Assembly: GCA_034406555.1 (NCBI GenBank)
Contig: DASCRM010000017.1
Location: forward strand, 1-64,000
Length of the DNA: 64,000 bases
Direction of reading: 5' to 3'
Source: SHYR01 sp034406555
GTDB taxonomy: Bacteria; Chloroflexota; Dehalococcoidia; UBA2979
Shown: piece by piece, positions 43,120-51,625 of the stretch
Numbering within the stretch: position 1 is the first letter of the stretch
How the letters are laid out: each line of letters begins with the position of its first letter
Made by a program: the position numbers and the translations under genes
The notes under the pieces: model-generated
The model's database searches: none
Seen by the model: only the letters and a program-made list of their open reading frames with translations
What the model was told of the DNA's origin: nothing

Positions 43120-43713
43120 TTGGCGTACGGCATGGGCATCGTGAGGAGCATGCTACTGACGCTGCGCCACGTCATTCGCCCACCGATCACCGTGAATTTC
43201 CCCGAGGTCGGGCGCAACGTTCCCGTTCGTGCGCGTACCAACCTGCTCTGGTTCGAGGAACGCTGCACAGGCTGCTCCACCTGCGCGCAGGCTTGCCCCG
43301 ACGGCTGCATCCTCGTCGAGACCTCGCCTCGCGATGACGGCACGATGGAGATCGTCCGCTACGAGATCGATTTCCGCATCTGCATGTACTGCGGGCTCTG
43401 CACTGAGGCCTGCCCCTACCAGGCGATTCAGGCCGGTGGGCGCTATGACGATGCCGTCTACGACTTCACGGAACTCTACCGCGACCGCCCGACGCTGACC
43501 GCATTCGCCCAAGACTACCTGAAAGATCACGACGGCCGCTACCCGAACGGCCAGACGCAGGAGGAGAACCCGCTGCTGACGATGATGCCGACCGCGCGCT
43601 CGCGCGTTCCCGTCGCCGGCGAGACCGGCCCCTTTGGCCCGCACCACCTGCCCGGTCGCAACACTGGCGAAGCGACGCCTGAGCCCACCACTACCGAGGC
43701 GGAGGCCATTTAG
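43120..43713 (+). CDS. NuoI-like 4Fe-4S protein of complex I type
   Basis: 197 residues from TTG 43120 (GAGG six to seven bases upstream; ATG 43132 is an alternative). Two 4Fe-4S motifs, C49-C52-C55-C59 and C88-C91-C94-C98 in CTGCSTCAQACP and CMYCGLCTEACP, and the N-terminal MGIVRSMLLTLRHVIRPPITV are the layout of NADH-quinone oxidoreductase subunit I. The C-terminus is long and polar. No other nuo gene except a NuoG-like one follows, so it may belong to a complex I encoded in pieces, or to a different dehydrogenase. One-base overlap with the next gene. Confidence 0.85.
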   Translation: MAYGMGIVRSMLLTLRHVIRPPITVNFPEVGRNVPVRARTNLLWFEERCTGCSTCAQACPDGCILVETSPRDDGTMEIVRYEIDFRICMYCGLCTEACPYQAIQAGGRYDDAVYDFTELYRDRPTLTAFAQDYLKDHDGRYPNGQTQEENPLLTMMPTARSRVPVAGETGPFGPHHLPGRNTGEATPEPTTTEAEAI

Positions 43714-46283
43714 TGACGAAGATCACGCTCGACGGTCGTGAGATCGAGGTCGATGAGGGCCGCCCGCTGGTCGAGGTGATCAAGGAGCAGGGCGTAGCGA
43801 TCACGAACCTCTGCTACATCGATGGGCTGGAGCCCTACGCCGGCTGCCGCACCTGCCTCGTCAGCATCGAGGGCGCACCCGGACCTCCAGGCATCCAGCT
43901 CTCGTGCACCGCCCGCACCGTCGACGGCATGTCGGTGGAAACCGACACCGCGGTGATCAAGCAGGCCAAGCAGCAGGTGTTGTCGATCATCGACGCCAAC
44001 CACCCGGACCGCTGCCTCACCTGTCACCGCCGCGTGCACTGCATGCCCGGCGACATCTGCCTGCGCGACGACGTCGTCTCGCATCGCTGCCTGACGTGCG
44101 CGAAGAACTACCGCTGCGAGCTGCAGACCGCGAACGAGATGCTCGACATGGGCGAGTTCGAGGAGCCGTGGGTCGGCGAGAAGCGCTCCTACTACGAGGC
44201 CACGCCCCCGGACCCGGATCGCGCTAACCCGTTCCTGGAGTTCGACCCTCAGATGTGCATCATCTGCACTCGCTGCGTGCGCGCCTGCGCCGACATCCGC
44301 CATACAGACGCGATCACGCTCGCCGGCAAGGGCTTCCAGGCTCGCATCGCCTTCGGCACCGGCGGCGCGGTGCATGAGTCGGACTGCGACTTCTGCGGCG
44401 CCTGCATCGATATCTGCCCCACGGCGACGCTGATGGAGAAGTCGAACAAGTGGGTCGGCCGCGCCGACGACTGGGCCTCCGCCGCCTGCAACTCCTGCTC
44501 GGTCGGCTGCACGTTGGCTTACGGCACGGCGGGCGGACGGCCCGTGATCGTGCGCCCCGACCGCATGAACCCGATCAGCCGCGACCAGATCTGCGTGCGC
44601 GGCCGCTTCGGCTACACGTCGATCGGCGAGCCGGAGCGCGTGACGCGCTCGCTCGCCCGCCGAGGCGAGAACCTGCTGCCCGTCACCACCGACGAGGCGA
44701 TCGAGGAGGCCGCGACGGCGCTCGCCGGAGTCCGCCGCGAGCACGGCTCAGACGCGATCGCGGTGCTCGGTTCGCCGCTCGCCACCAACGAGGAGTCGTA
44801 CCTGCTGGCGAAGCTCGCGCGGGAGACGCTGGGCACGCAGCACATCGATTTCTCGCACGGCCCCCTGCACCGCGCCGTCACCGATGCGTTGAGCGCCGGG
44901 CTGGGCAGTGAGCAGCTCCCCGCGAACCTCACCGACATCGAACGCGCGCTGACGATCGTCGTGGTCGCCGGCGACATCGAGGAGTCGCACCAGGTCGTCT
45001 CGCTGCGGGTGAAGGACGCCGTCAAGAAGAATGGCGCGCGCCTGATCTTCGTCAGCCCGCGCTGGAGCGAGCTCGTGCCCTTCTCAGCCGCGTGGCTCCA
45101 GCCCGCGCCCGGCCACGAGGCCGTGACCGTGCAGGCGCTGGCCCGCGCGCTCGCCGATGACGCAGCCCTCGCCGCCGCGACGCCGCAGGGCGTAGCCGAC
45201 AACACGCTCGCCGACGCGACCGAGGCGGTGACGGCCGGACGCGACACCGAGGGCCACTTCGCCATCGTCTTCGCGCCGGACGCCAGCAGCAGTGCAGCCG
45301 CTGCCGACCAGGCGCGCGCATGTGCCAACCTAGCAATCGCCGCGCGTGGCGACGAGGCGGCTTCGAGCCTCCACTACCTGCCGACCGACGCGAACGTCCA
45401 CGGCGCGACCGACATGGGCATCGCCCCCGGCGACAGCGGTCGTTCCTTCGCGCAGATCATCGAGGCCGCGAAGAGCCGTGAAGTGCGCGCGCTGGTGCTC
45501 CACGACGACAACCCGCTGCTGAACGCGCCCGGTCGGGAGGACATCGCTGCCGCACTTGCGGCGCTCGATGTGCTGGTGGTGATCGACAACGTGCGCTCGA
45601 CGGCGACGGAGCACGCAACCGTCGTACTCGCCGAGCTGCCGTTCTTCGCACGCACCGGCACAATCACCAACGCCGACCGTCGCATCATCCGCAGCAACGC
45701 CGCCGCCGGCCCCCGCGCCGACGAGCGCACCGGGATCGAACTGATCTCCGCGCTGGGGAACGCGCTCGAGGGCGACTTCCACCATGAGAGCCCCGCCGAT
45801 GTGATGGCCGCGGCCGCGACACGCGTCGCTGGCTACGTGGAGTACAACGCACTCACGTCCGCCCGCACGCGGATCGTCGAGGACGCGACAGCCACCTGCA
45901 CGTACCAGTCGATCGCCTCCGCGCCCGCAGCTGGCGATGGGCTCGCCGTGCTCACGGGCCGCTCGCTCTTCACCTCGTGGGAGGGCGCGTCGATGCGCTC
46001 CGAGCAGGCGGATCAGCTGCACCGCGAGGAGAGTGCGGTGATCAACCCGCGCGACGCGGAAGCCGCCGGCATCCGCAACGGCGACGACCTCGTCCTCAGT
46101 GACGGCACGCACGAACTACGCATCACCACCCGCTTCGACGATGGGATCGCGACCGGCGCCATCTACATCCCCCACTACTTCGATGGCGGCGCCGTGATGG
46201 CGCTCTTCCCGTTCGATAGCGGCACGGCCACCGGCGCCACGGCCGCCCCGCGCGTCCGGGTGAGGGCGCTCCAGCCCGCCTAG
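43713..46283 (+). CDS. NuoG-like molybdopterin/Fe-S protein with an extra cysteine cluster
   Basis: 856 residues. N-terminal 2Fe-2S site C34-C45-C48-C65; His-Cys cluster H97-x3-C101-x2-C104-x5-C110; then C116 and a second C126-x2-C129-x5-C135 motif that standard NuoG lacks; two ferredoxin clusters C182/185/188/192 and C225/228/231/235; and a C259-C262-C266-C294 cluster opening the molybdopterin-type domain. The rest is a NuoG/formate dehydrogenase-like domain. It joins with NuoI as the electron-input arm of complex I or a related enzyme. Whether it binds a molybdenum cofactor is unclear: I see no obvious cysteine or selenocysteine ligand. Confidence 0.85.
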   Translation: MTKITLDGREIEVDEGRPLVEVIKEQGVAITNLCYIDGLEPYAGCRTCLVSIEGAPGPPGIQLSCTARTVDGMSVETDTAVIKQAKQQVLSIIDANHPDRCLTCHRRVHCMPGDICLRDDVVSHRCLTCAKNYRCELQTANEMLDMGEFEEPWVGEKRSYYEATPPDPDRANPFLEFDPQMCIICTRCVRACADIRHTDAITLAGKGFQARIAFGTGGAVHESDCDFCGACIDICPTATLMEKSNKWVGRADDWASAACNSCSVGCTLAYGTAGGRPVIVRPDRMNPISRDQICVRGRFGYTSIGEPERVTRSLARRGENLLPVTTDEAIEEAATALAGVRREHGSDAIAVLGSPLATNEESYLLAKLARETLGTQHIDFSHGPLHRAVTDALSAGLGSEQLPANLTDIERALTIVVVAGDIEESHQVVSLRVKDAVKKNGARLIFVSPRWSELVPFSAAWLQPAPGHEAVTVQALARALADDAALAAATPQGVADNTLADATEAVTAGRDTEGHFAIVFAPDASSSAAAADQARACANLAIAARGDEAASSLHYLPTDANVHGATDMGIAPGDSGRSFAQIIEAAKSREVRALVLHDDNPLLNAPGREDIAAALAALDVLVVIDNVRSTATEHATVVLAELPFFARTGTITNADRRIIRSNAAAGPRADERTGIELISALGNALEGDFHHESPADVMAAAATRVAGYVEYNALTSARTRIVEDATATCTYQSIASAPAAGDGLAVLTGRSLFTSWEGASMRSEQADQLHREESAVINPRDAEAAGIRNGDDLVLSDGTHELRITTRFDDGIATGAIYIPHYFDGGAVMALFPFDSGTATGATAAPRVRVRALQPA

Positions 46284-46331
46284 CCACGTCCCGGCATACG
46301 TCCCGCCCGCCATCCCGCTCGCCGGGTTTGC

Positions 46332-46337
46332 TACGAT
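46332..46337 (+). promoter_or_regulatory. -10-like TACGAT 6 nt before ATG 46344 (leaderless start)
   Basis: TACGAT, CGCCGT, ATG. No ribosome binding site is visible. Confidence 0.5.
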
Positions 46338-46343
46338 CGCCGT

Positions 46344-46706
46344 ATGCAGCGTGTCTCGACCGACTCCCGTGAGCCGTCGTGGATGGTGCTCGCCGTCGCG
46401 CACGAGGCTGATGTCGCCGAGCGCTGGGCGGAGGCGATCGAGGCGCAGATCCGCATCGACGATGCGATCGCGCTCACCGCGGGTTCCTCGTTCTGGCCGG
46501 CCGGCCCCTCCGGCTTCGTCTACCCGATCTTTGTCCCGGCGGAGTCCCGGACGGAAGCGGCCACGATCCTCGTCGACGAAGGCAGGGACGGTCGCTTCGC
46601 CGATCGCCGCGACCGTATCGACTCCGCTCTCGTGCTGCGTGGCGCGGGCCTCGCCAAGCTCGCCGGCGTCGCGCTGGCGGTGCTGCCGTTGATACGGGGC
46701 AGCTGA
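46344..46706 (+). CDS. Hypothetical protein (DUF2007-like)
   Basis: 120 residues with one hydrophobic C-terminal helix (LAKLAGVALAVLPLI). The N-terminal half (SWMVLAVAHEADVAERWAEAIEAQIRI; YPIFVPAESRTEAATIL) resembles the small DUF2007 'putative signal-transducing' domain, in which a beta-alpha pair repeats. The similarity is by pattern only. Its stop overlaps the start of the LON-domain gene, so the two are translationally coupled. Confidence 0.55.
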   Translation: MQRVSTDSREPSWMVLAVAHEADVAERWAEAIEAQIRIDDAIALTAGSSFWPAGPSGFVYPIFVPAESRTEAATILVDEGRDGRFADRRDRIDSALVLRGAGLAKLAGVALAVLPLIRGS

Positions 46707-47359
46707 TGGCGGGCTCCGACTTGCGGCTCTTCCCCCTCCAGACCGTGCTCTTCCCCGGAATGACGCTGCAGCTGAACGTCTTCGAGGATCGCTATCGCCA
46801 GCTCGTGGCCGAGTGCGCCGAGGCGTCTGAGCCCTTCGGCATCGTGCTGATCCGCGATGGCGAAGAGGTCGGGAGCGACGCGACACCGTACGAGGTGGGC
46901 ACCACCGCGCGCATCGATTCGCTCCAGACCGACCGCGAGGGCCGCATCCAACTACGAGCGAAGGGCGAGCGACGGTTCCTCATCGGCGAGCTGCACCACG
47001 ACCGCCCGTATCTCTGGGCGGAGGTCTCCTACCCCGGAGACGAGGGCACGGACGTGCCCGACTCGCTGCTCACACAGGCGCGCGAACGATACGCCTCGCT
47101 GCTGCGCCTGCGGACGATCGCCAGCGGCGAGTACGCTCGCGAGGTCGAGACCCCCGCCAACGCAGGTAAGTTGGCCGACACCGTCGGTGCCGCGATCGCC
47201 GCCGAGCCGGCGAGGCGGCAGGAGCTGCTGGAGACGTTGGACGTCACGCGCCGTCTGGAGATGGCGTTGGCGCTGATGGACGAGTCGCTACCGGTGATGG
47301 AGCGAGAGCTGCAGGCCGCGATGTCGCGACGCTACGGAGACACATCCCGACTGAACTGA
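46706..47359 (+). CDS. LON peptidase substrate-binding domain protein
   Basis: 217 residues with the LON N-terminal domain start SDLRLFPLQTVLFPGMTLQLNVFEDRYRQLVAE, and RAKGERRFLIGEL farther on. There is no ATPase or serine-lysine protease domain, so it is a stand-alone N-domain protein, as found next to many bacterial stress genes. It may present substrates to proteases or act independently. The start ATG overlaps the preceding stop. Confidence 0.85.
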   Translation: MAGSDLRLFPLQTVLFPGMTLQLNVFEDRYRQLVAECAEASEPFGIVLIRDGEEVGSDATPYEVGTTARIDSLQTDREGRIQLRAKGERRFLIGELHHDRPYLWAEVSYPGDEGTDVPDSLLTQARERYASLLRLRTIASGEYAREVETPANAGKLADTVGAAIAAEPARRQELLETLDVTRRLEMALALMDESLPVMERELQAAMSRRYGDTSRLN

Positions 47360-47384
47360 GGTGCCGGGCAGCCCCGCGGCTAGC

Positions 47385-47720
47385 CTAGCTATCGAGGTCG
47401 TAGCCCGCTTCGCGCCACCCGTCGTGGCCACCTTCGACGTTGTAGAGCTCCGTCAGTCCGAGCGCAGCCGCAAACTCCGCCGCCACCGCCGAGCGCCGGC
47501 CTGACTTGCAGACGAAGAGGATCGGCTTGTCGCGTGCCAGCTTGTCGCCATCCGGCAACGTCTGCATGTGCGGGATCAGGACAGAGCCGGGGACGTGTCC
47601 CTCTGCGTGCTCATCGAGTTCGCGAGAGTCGATCACCTGCACGTCGCCGGAGTCGATCATCTCCTTCGCCTCGTGCACATCGATTCGCGTAAACGGCTCG
47701 TCGTCGTTTTTGACAGCCAA
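47385..47720 (-). CDS. Rhodanese-like sulfurtransferase domain protein
   Basis: 111 residues from TTG 47720, chosen for the AAGGA sequence eight bases upstream; the frame is open to 47819 but would overlap the divergent DUF429 gene. A single rhodanese domain: VQVIDSRELDEHAEGHVPGSVLIP and the active-site loop FVCKSGRRSAVAAEF with the persulfide-forming cysteine at 71. It moves sulfane sulfur to a nucleophile such as thiols or cyanide. It could be tied to the cysteine desulfurase at 52012. Confidence 0.88.
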   Translation of the reverse strand: MAVKNDDEPFTRIDVHEAKEMIDSGDVQVIDSRELDEHAEGHVPGSVLIPHMQTLPDGDKLARDKPILFVCKSGRRSAVAAEFAAALGLTELYNVEGGHDGWREAGYDLDS

Positions 47721-47772
47721 CTCGCTATCCTTCGCTGCATCCCGGCCGAGGCCGGGCAGAGGGGGTCGAGCG

Positions 47773-48411
47773 ATGAGTGTACCAAAGCGCCGTGCCCGAT
47801 CCGGCGTCGCATTGGGCATCGATCTGCGCAGCGGACCACGCTACCCGACCGGCATCGCCGTACTCGATCCGTCGCTGCACATCCAATGGCTCGAAACGGT
47901 CCGCACGAACGCAGAGATCGAGGCAATCGTGGAGCGCTTCGATCCCGCGATCATCGCCATCGACGCCTCGCTCGGGCTGCCGGAGGGGCGTTGCTGCGCC
48001 GACCAGTCCTGCCCCTGCGCCGAACACGGGATCATGCGAGAGGCCGACCGCGCCTGCGCCGCCGCAGGCTACCGCCCCTTCCCCACGCTGTTGCCATCGA
48101 TGGTGCGGCTCACGCTGCGCGGCATCGCGCTCTCGCAGCGCATGCTCGCGGCCGGACAGCGAGTGATCGAGGTCTATCCCGGCATGGCGCAGGACGTGAT
48201 GGGCATCCCCCGCAAGGGCGCGAGCGTCGCCGGACTGCGCCTCGGGCTCTACCGGGCGGGGATCCGCGGCATCCCTCGCAAGCGCCGCGTCTCGCACGAT
48301 GAGCTGGACGCCGTCACCTGCGCCCAGGTGGCCCTCATGCACCTCGATGGCGCGACGGAGGTGATGGGGTCCGGCGTGCCGCTGCCACTCGTGCTGCCAC
48401 AGCGAGGGTGA
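47773..48411 (+). CDS. DUF429 domain protein (predicted RNase H-like fold)
   Basis: 212 residues from ATG 47773. The N-terminal GIDLRSGPRYPTGIAVLD and AIDASLGLPEGRCCADQSC carry the acidic residues expected for the RNase H-like DUF429 fold, and the late DELDAVTCAQVALMHL gives another. There is a Cys-rich stretch CCADQSCPCAEHGIMREADRAC that could bind metal. Function unknown. It is divergent from the rhodanese gene, sharing a 52-bp promoter region. Confidence 0.75.
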   Translation: MSVPKRRARSGVALGIDLRSGPRYPTGIAVLDPSLHIQWLETVRTNAEIEAIVERFDPAIIAIDASLGLPEGRCCADQSCPCAEHGIMREADRACAAAGYRPFPTLLPSMVRLTLRGIALSQRMLAAGQRVIEVYPGMAQDVMGIPRKGASVAGLRLGLYRAGIRGIPRKRRVSHDELDAVTCAQVALMHLDGATEVMGSGVPLPLVLPQRG

Positions 48412-48426
48412 GTCTGCCTCGCCCGC

Positions 48427-48451
48427 TCATGGCGAGCCAGTCGAACCATGA
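48427..48451. repeat. 25-nt hairpin repeat, copy 3
   Basis: TCATGGC and ACCATGA flank the loop GAGCCAGTCGA (reverse of TCGACTGGCTC). On the minus strand the one non-Watson-Crick pair is a G-T wobble. It is the inverse of copy 2 at 11194-11218 and lies in the gap between the DUF429 and DinB genes. Confidence 0.75.
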
Positions 48452-48502
48452 CGACGTGCGGCGGTAGGTGTCTCCCCGACCCCGCTCAGCGCGCCTCGGC
48501 GC

Positions 48503-48508
48503 TACAAT
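48503..48508 (+). promoter_or_regulatory. -10-like TACAAT 7 nt before GTG 48516 (leaderless start)
   Basis: TACAAT is close to the sigma-70 consensus. Seven bases separate it from the GTG that begins the DinB-like gene. Confidence 0.5.
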
Positions 48509-48515
48509 CGCGCTC

Positions 48516-49052
48516 GTGGCTACGCCGGAGCAGATCAGCGAACTGACCGAGAAGATGACGCAGGAGCGCGATGCCCTGCTGGCGCTGCTCGACGGCATCG
48601 ACGAGGACCGCGCAGCCGCGCGACCGGCCGAGGGCGACGGCGAGGATGGCTGGTCGATCAAGGAGCAACTCTCGCACGTGGCCGCAATGGAGACCTCATA
48701 CCGCGCATGGGCGGAGCGCGCGATCGCAGAGAGCAACCCCGACCTCACCGGCACGCAAGGCGCTCCGGTCGCCTACACGCTCGAAGCAGCACACGAGGCG
48801 ACCGTCGCACAGCACACCGCGGAGCTACGCCAGCAGCGCGACCGCACGCTGGAGGTGATCGCTGGCATCGCGCCGGACGACTATGAGCGGACGGCGACGC
48901 AGCCGATGTTCGGTGAGCTGACGGTGATGCAGTGGCTGCGCTCCTACTACCGCCATGACCGCATGCACCAGGCCCAGATACAGGGCCGCGTCTCCGACTA
49001 CCAGCCGAGGTTCGTGGGCGGCAAAGAACCCGACCAGCGACGGCGTGGCTAG
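48516..49052 (+). CDS. DinB-like (four-helix bundle) protein
   Basis: 178 residues from GTG 48516. The fold marks are the helical repeats TPEQISELTEKMTQERDALLALLDGIDEDRAA, the histidine in SIKEQLSHVAAMETSYRAW, and YYRHDRMHQAQIQGR with two histidines that would complete a metal site. DinB-like proteins often act as thiol-dependent transferases (bacillithiol- or mycothiol-linked), but the partner thiol here is unknown. The following gene starts 3 bp after the stop. Confidence 0.8.
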   Translation: MATPEQISELTEKMTQERDALLALLDGIDEDRAAARPAEGDGEDGWSIKEQLSHVAAMETSYRAWAERAIAESNPDLTGTQGAPVAYTLEAAHEATVAQHTAELRQQRDRTLEVIAGIAPDDYERTATQPMFGELTVMQWLRSYYRHDRMHQAQIQGRVSDYQPRFVGGKEPDQRRRG

Positions 49053-49055
49053 CGC

Positions 49056-50042
49056 GTGACCAGCGCCGATCGTCCGCGGGTCTTCATCTCCCGCTCGCTG
49101 CCCGGCGACGAGCCGCTGGCGCGCGTGCGCGAGGCCGCCGATGTCGACCTCTGGGAGCATGAGCGCCCGCCGACGGTCGAGGAACTGACCGCGCACAGCG
49201 AGGGTTGCGACGGGCTGCTGACGATGCTCACCGAGCGCATCGACGACGCCCTGCTCGATGCCTCGCCCGGCGTCCGCGTCGTCGCGACGATGGCCGTCGG
49301 CTACGACAACATCGACATCCCCGCGGCAACCGAACGTGGCGTGCTGGTCACGAACACGCCCGGCGTGCTGACGGAGACGACCGCCGACCTCACGTTCTCG
49401 CTGATCCTCGCTGCCGCCCGGCGGCTGAGCGAGGGTGAGCGTGCGGTGCGCGACGGCGAGTGGGGGCCGTGGCACCCTACGTGGCTGCTTGGCCACGATG
49501 TGAACGGCGCGACGCTGGGCATCGTCGGCCCCGGCCGCATCGCCCGCGCCGTCGCGGTGCGCGCAGCTGCCTTTGGCATGCGCGTGATCTACCACGGGCG
49601 CAGGCAGGTCGCCGACTTCCCCGGCGAGCAGGTGAGCTTCGACGATCTGCTCGCGACCGCCGACTTCGTCTCGGTGCACGTCCCGCTGACGGACGAGACG
49701 GAGGGGATGTTCGATGCCGCAGTCTTCGCGGCGATGCAGCCGCACTCCATCTTCGTGAACACCGCTCGCGGTCCCGTCGTCGATCAGCCCGCCCTCACCA
49801 GTGCGTTGCGCGAGGGGCGTATCGCTGCCGCGGCGCTCGATGTCATGACGCCCGAGCCGCTGGCGCCCGACGACCCGCTGCTGAGCGCGCCAAACCTGCT
49901 CGTCGTGCCCCACGTCGGCAGCGCGACGGAGCAGACGCGCGAACGCATGGCCGCGCTCGCCGTCGATGGCCTGCTGGCAGGACTGCGAGGCGACCGCCCC
50001 GAGCATCTGGTGAACCCCGAAGCGTGGGAGCGACGGCCATGA
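49056..50042 (+). CDS. D-2-hydroxyacid dehydrogenase (glyoxylate/hydroxypyruvate reductase-like)
   Basis: 328 residues. The NAD(P) site LGIVGPGRIARAVAVRA, catalytic arginine in NTARGPVVDQ, glutamate in DVMTPEPLAPDDP and histidine in PHVGSATEQTRERMA are all in place. The dinucleotide motif is GxGxxA rather than GxGxxG, common in this family. It interconverts a 2-oxoacid and a 2-hydroxyacid, for example glyoxylate and glycolate; this might connect to the acyl-CoA and ThDP enzymes of the window. It overlaps the next gene by 4 bp. Confidence 0.9.
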   Translation: MTSADRPRVFISRSLPGDEPLARVREAADVDLWEHERPPTVEELTAHSEGCDGLLTMLTERIDDALLDASPGVRVVATMAVGYDNIDIPAATERGVLVTNTPGVLTETTADLTFSLILAAARRLSEGERAVRDGEWGPWHPTWLLGHDVNGATLGIVGPGRIARAVAVRAAAFGMRVIYHGRRQVADFPGEQVSFDDLLATADFVSVHVPLTDETEGMFDAAVFAAMQPHSIFVNTARGPVVDQPALTSALREGRIAAAALDVMTPEPLAPDDPLLSAPNLLVVPHVGSATEQTRERMAALAVDGLLAGLRGDRPEHLVNPEAWERRP

Positions 50043-50722
50043 GCAGCGATCGTGGCCAGCCGGCGGAACCGCAAGAACTGCTCTGGCTCTGCGAGCAGCT
50101 GTGGCGCGTCGGTGGCGTGCAATTCGGTGACTTCTCCCTGGGCCGCACTGTGCGCAACTCTCCCGTCTATCTCAACCCCAAGCTGCTGATCTCTCAGCCG
50201 GCCACGCTGGCACGGGTCGCCTCGCTGATCGCGGGCGAGCTCCAAATGGCAATGGTGCGACGCAAGCAGCAGGTGGCCGAGTTCGATGTGATCGCTGGCG
50301 TCCCGATCGGCGGGCTGCACGTCGCCACGGCGCTCTCGCTGGATCTGCGCATCCCGCTGCTCTACGCGCGTCCCGAGCCCCATCTGGACGACCACGAGCG
50401 CCCGCACATCGAAGGCATATACCGGCCGGGGCAGACCGCGCTGATCGTCGATGACCTGGCTGCCGGCGGGGGCTCGCTGGTGGAGACCGCAGAGCAGCTG
50501 CGACGCGCGGGCCTCTTCGTCGCGGACGCGGTCGTGCTCGTCGACCGTGAGCAGGGCGCGCACCGGCGGCTCGCGGAGATGGCGATCAACCTCCACCCGA
50601 TCATCACCCTCGATGTGCTGCTGACCGCGCTGCGGGAAGCCGGGCATATCACGACCGCCGATTTCCAGCAGTCGCTCCGCTACCTCGACCGCGAAGGCGA
50701 GTCGCGCTCGGAGTTCGACTAG
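50039..50722 (+). CDS. Phosphoribosyltransferase (orotate phosphoribosyltransferase-like)
   Basis: 227 residues from ATG 50039. The PRPP-binding loop is ALIVDDLAAGGGSLVETAEQL, with the D-D-x-x-x-G-G-S pattern. The hood region VIAGVPIGGLHVATALSLDLRIPLLYAR is like OrtPRTase, and the Tyr-Asn-Lys PPi loop lies in SPVYLNPKLLIS. It may make OMP or act on another base. The next genes of pyrimidine synthesis are not here, so orotate specificity is probable but unproved. Confidence 0.8.
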   Translation: MSSDRGQPAEPQELLWLCEQLWRVGGVQFGDFSLGRTVRNSPVYLNPKLLISQPATLARVASLIAGELQMAMVRRKQQVAEFDVIAGVPIGGLHVATALSLDLRIPLLYARPEPHLDDHERPHIEGIYRPGQTALIVDDLAAGGGSLVETAEQLRRAGLFVADAVVLVDREQGAHRRLAEMAINLHPIITLDVLLTALREAGHITTADFQQSLRYLDREGESRSEFD

Positions 50723-50800
50723 CGTCCGGACGGGCGCCCGCCGATTGATTATCACGAGCACGCTGCCCAACGTGGATCCCGGTACGGGAAGGAACCCTCC

Positions 50801-51553
50801 ATGCTCCGCTCACTCAGATTGCGCCCGCTCAGAACCGTCCCCCTCCTGCTCACGTCCTTCCTCTTGCTCGCCGTTGTGGCTTGCGGAGGCGACAGCGACG
50901 TGGTGGCGGCCGGCGAGGTCACACTCGGTTCCGCTGACGAGCTGACATCGTTTCGCTATGACCTGACGATCAGCATCGAGACAGGCGAAGACGCCACATC
51001 CTCGCTCGCCGTCGATCTCACCATGGGGCTGACCGGCGCGGTGATCACGCCCGACCGCGAGCAGTCGATGGTGAAGGTCGACTTCGGTTTCTTCAAGATC
51101 GACCTGGAGACGATCCGGATCGGCAGTCAGGCGTGGTCGCGCTCGCTCGGCGACGATTGGGCGGAAGAGTCACCGGGCGACGAAGAGCTGCCGCTCGACC
51201 TCAGCCCGCTCGACATCCTCGGCGGCAACGAGTTCTCGTCGCTGCAGGCGGTGATCTCCGGGATGACCGGGACCGTCGAGACCGTCAATGGCGTCAGTGC
51301 CGCGCGCTACGACATGGACGCCGAACAGTTCGCGGCTGCGTTCCCGGACGACGCCGGAAGCGATGGCGACCTGCCGACGGACGACCTGGAGAACATGACG
51401 ATCTCACTCTGGGTCACACGCGACGCCGGGATCCCCGTCCGTCTCGTGCTCGAAGGCACCTCAACCGGCGAAGATGCCGGCGGCACCGTGAAGCTTGAGC
51501 TGAACCTCACCGACCTCAACTCGAGCAGCATCAAGATCGAGGCGCCGATCTAG
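50801..51553 (+). CDS. Putative lipoprotein (LppX/LolA-like fold suspected)
   Basis: 250 residues. The signal peptide has lipobox LAVVAC with the cysteine at 28. The body is mostly beta-strand (DELTSFRYDLTISIE, DLTMGLTGAVITPDREQSMVKVDFG, GVSAARYDMDAEQFAAAF, NMTISLWVTRDAGIPVRLVLEG) as in the LppX/LprG-LolA half-barrel family; this is by strand pattern only. GGAAGGA precedes ATG 50801. Its terminator at 51571 follows. Its lipobox region resembles those at 5328 and 29260 (CGG/S-D-S/D-D). Confidence 0.65.
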   Translation: MLRSLRLRPLRTVPLLLTSFLLLAVVACGGDSDVVAAGEVTLGSADELTSFRYDLTISIETGEDATSSLAVDLTMGLTGAVITPDREQSMVKVDFGFFKIDLETIRIGSQAWSRSLGDDWAEESPGDEELPLDLSPLDILGGNEFSSLQAVISGMTGTVETVNGVSAARYDMDAEQFAAAFPDDAGSDGDLPTDDLENMTISLWVTRDAGIPVRLVLEGTSTGEDAGGTVKLELNLTDLNSSSIKIEAPI

Positions 51554-51570
51554 CCTCCGCGTCTCGCGGT

Positions 51571-51609
51571 ACACAAAACGACCGCGGGAGTCCCGCGGTC
51601 GTTTTGTGT
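51571..51609. terminator. Bidirectional terminator hairpin
   Basis: An 18-bp perfect stem (51571-51588 and 51592-51609) around AGT, with AAAA/TTTT near the stem end, so it can work on both strands. It lies between the lipoprotein gene (plus) and the small helix-turn-helix gene (minus), which converge here. Confidence 0.85.
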
Positions 51610-51625
51610 CGGCAAACAGCCGGAA

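Noticed and set aside
51571..51609. Possible operator dyad
   Set aside because: The 18-bp stem with A/T ends between two converging genes is better explained as a bidirectional terminator.
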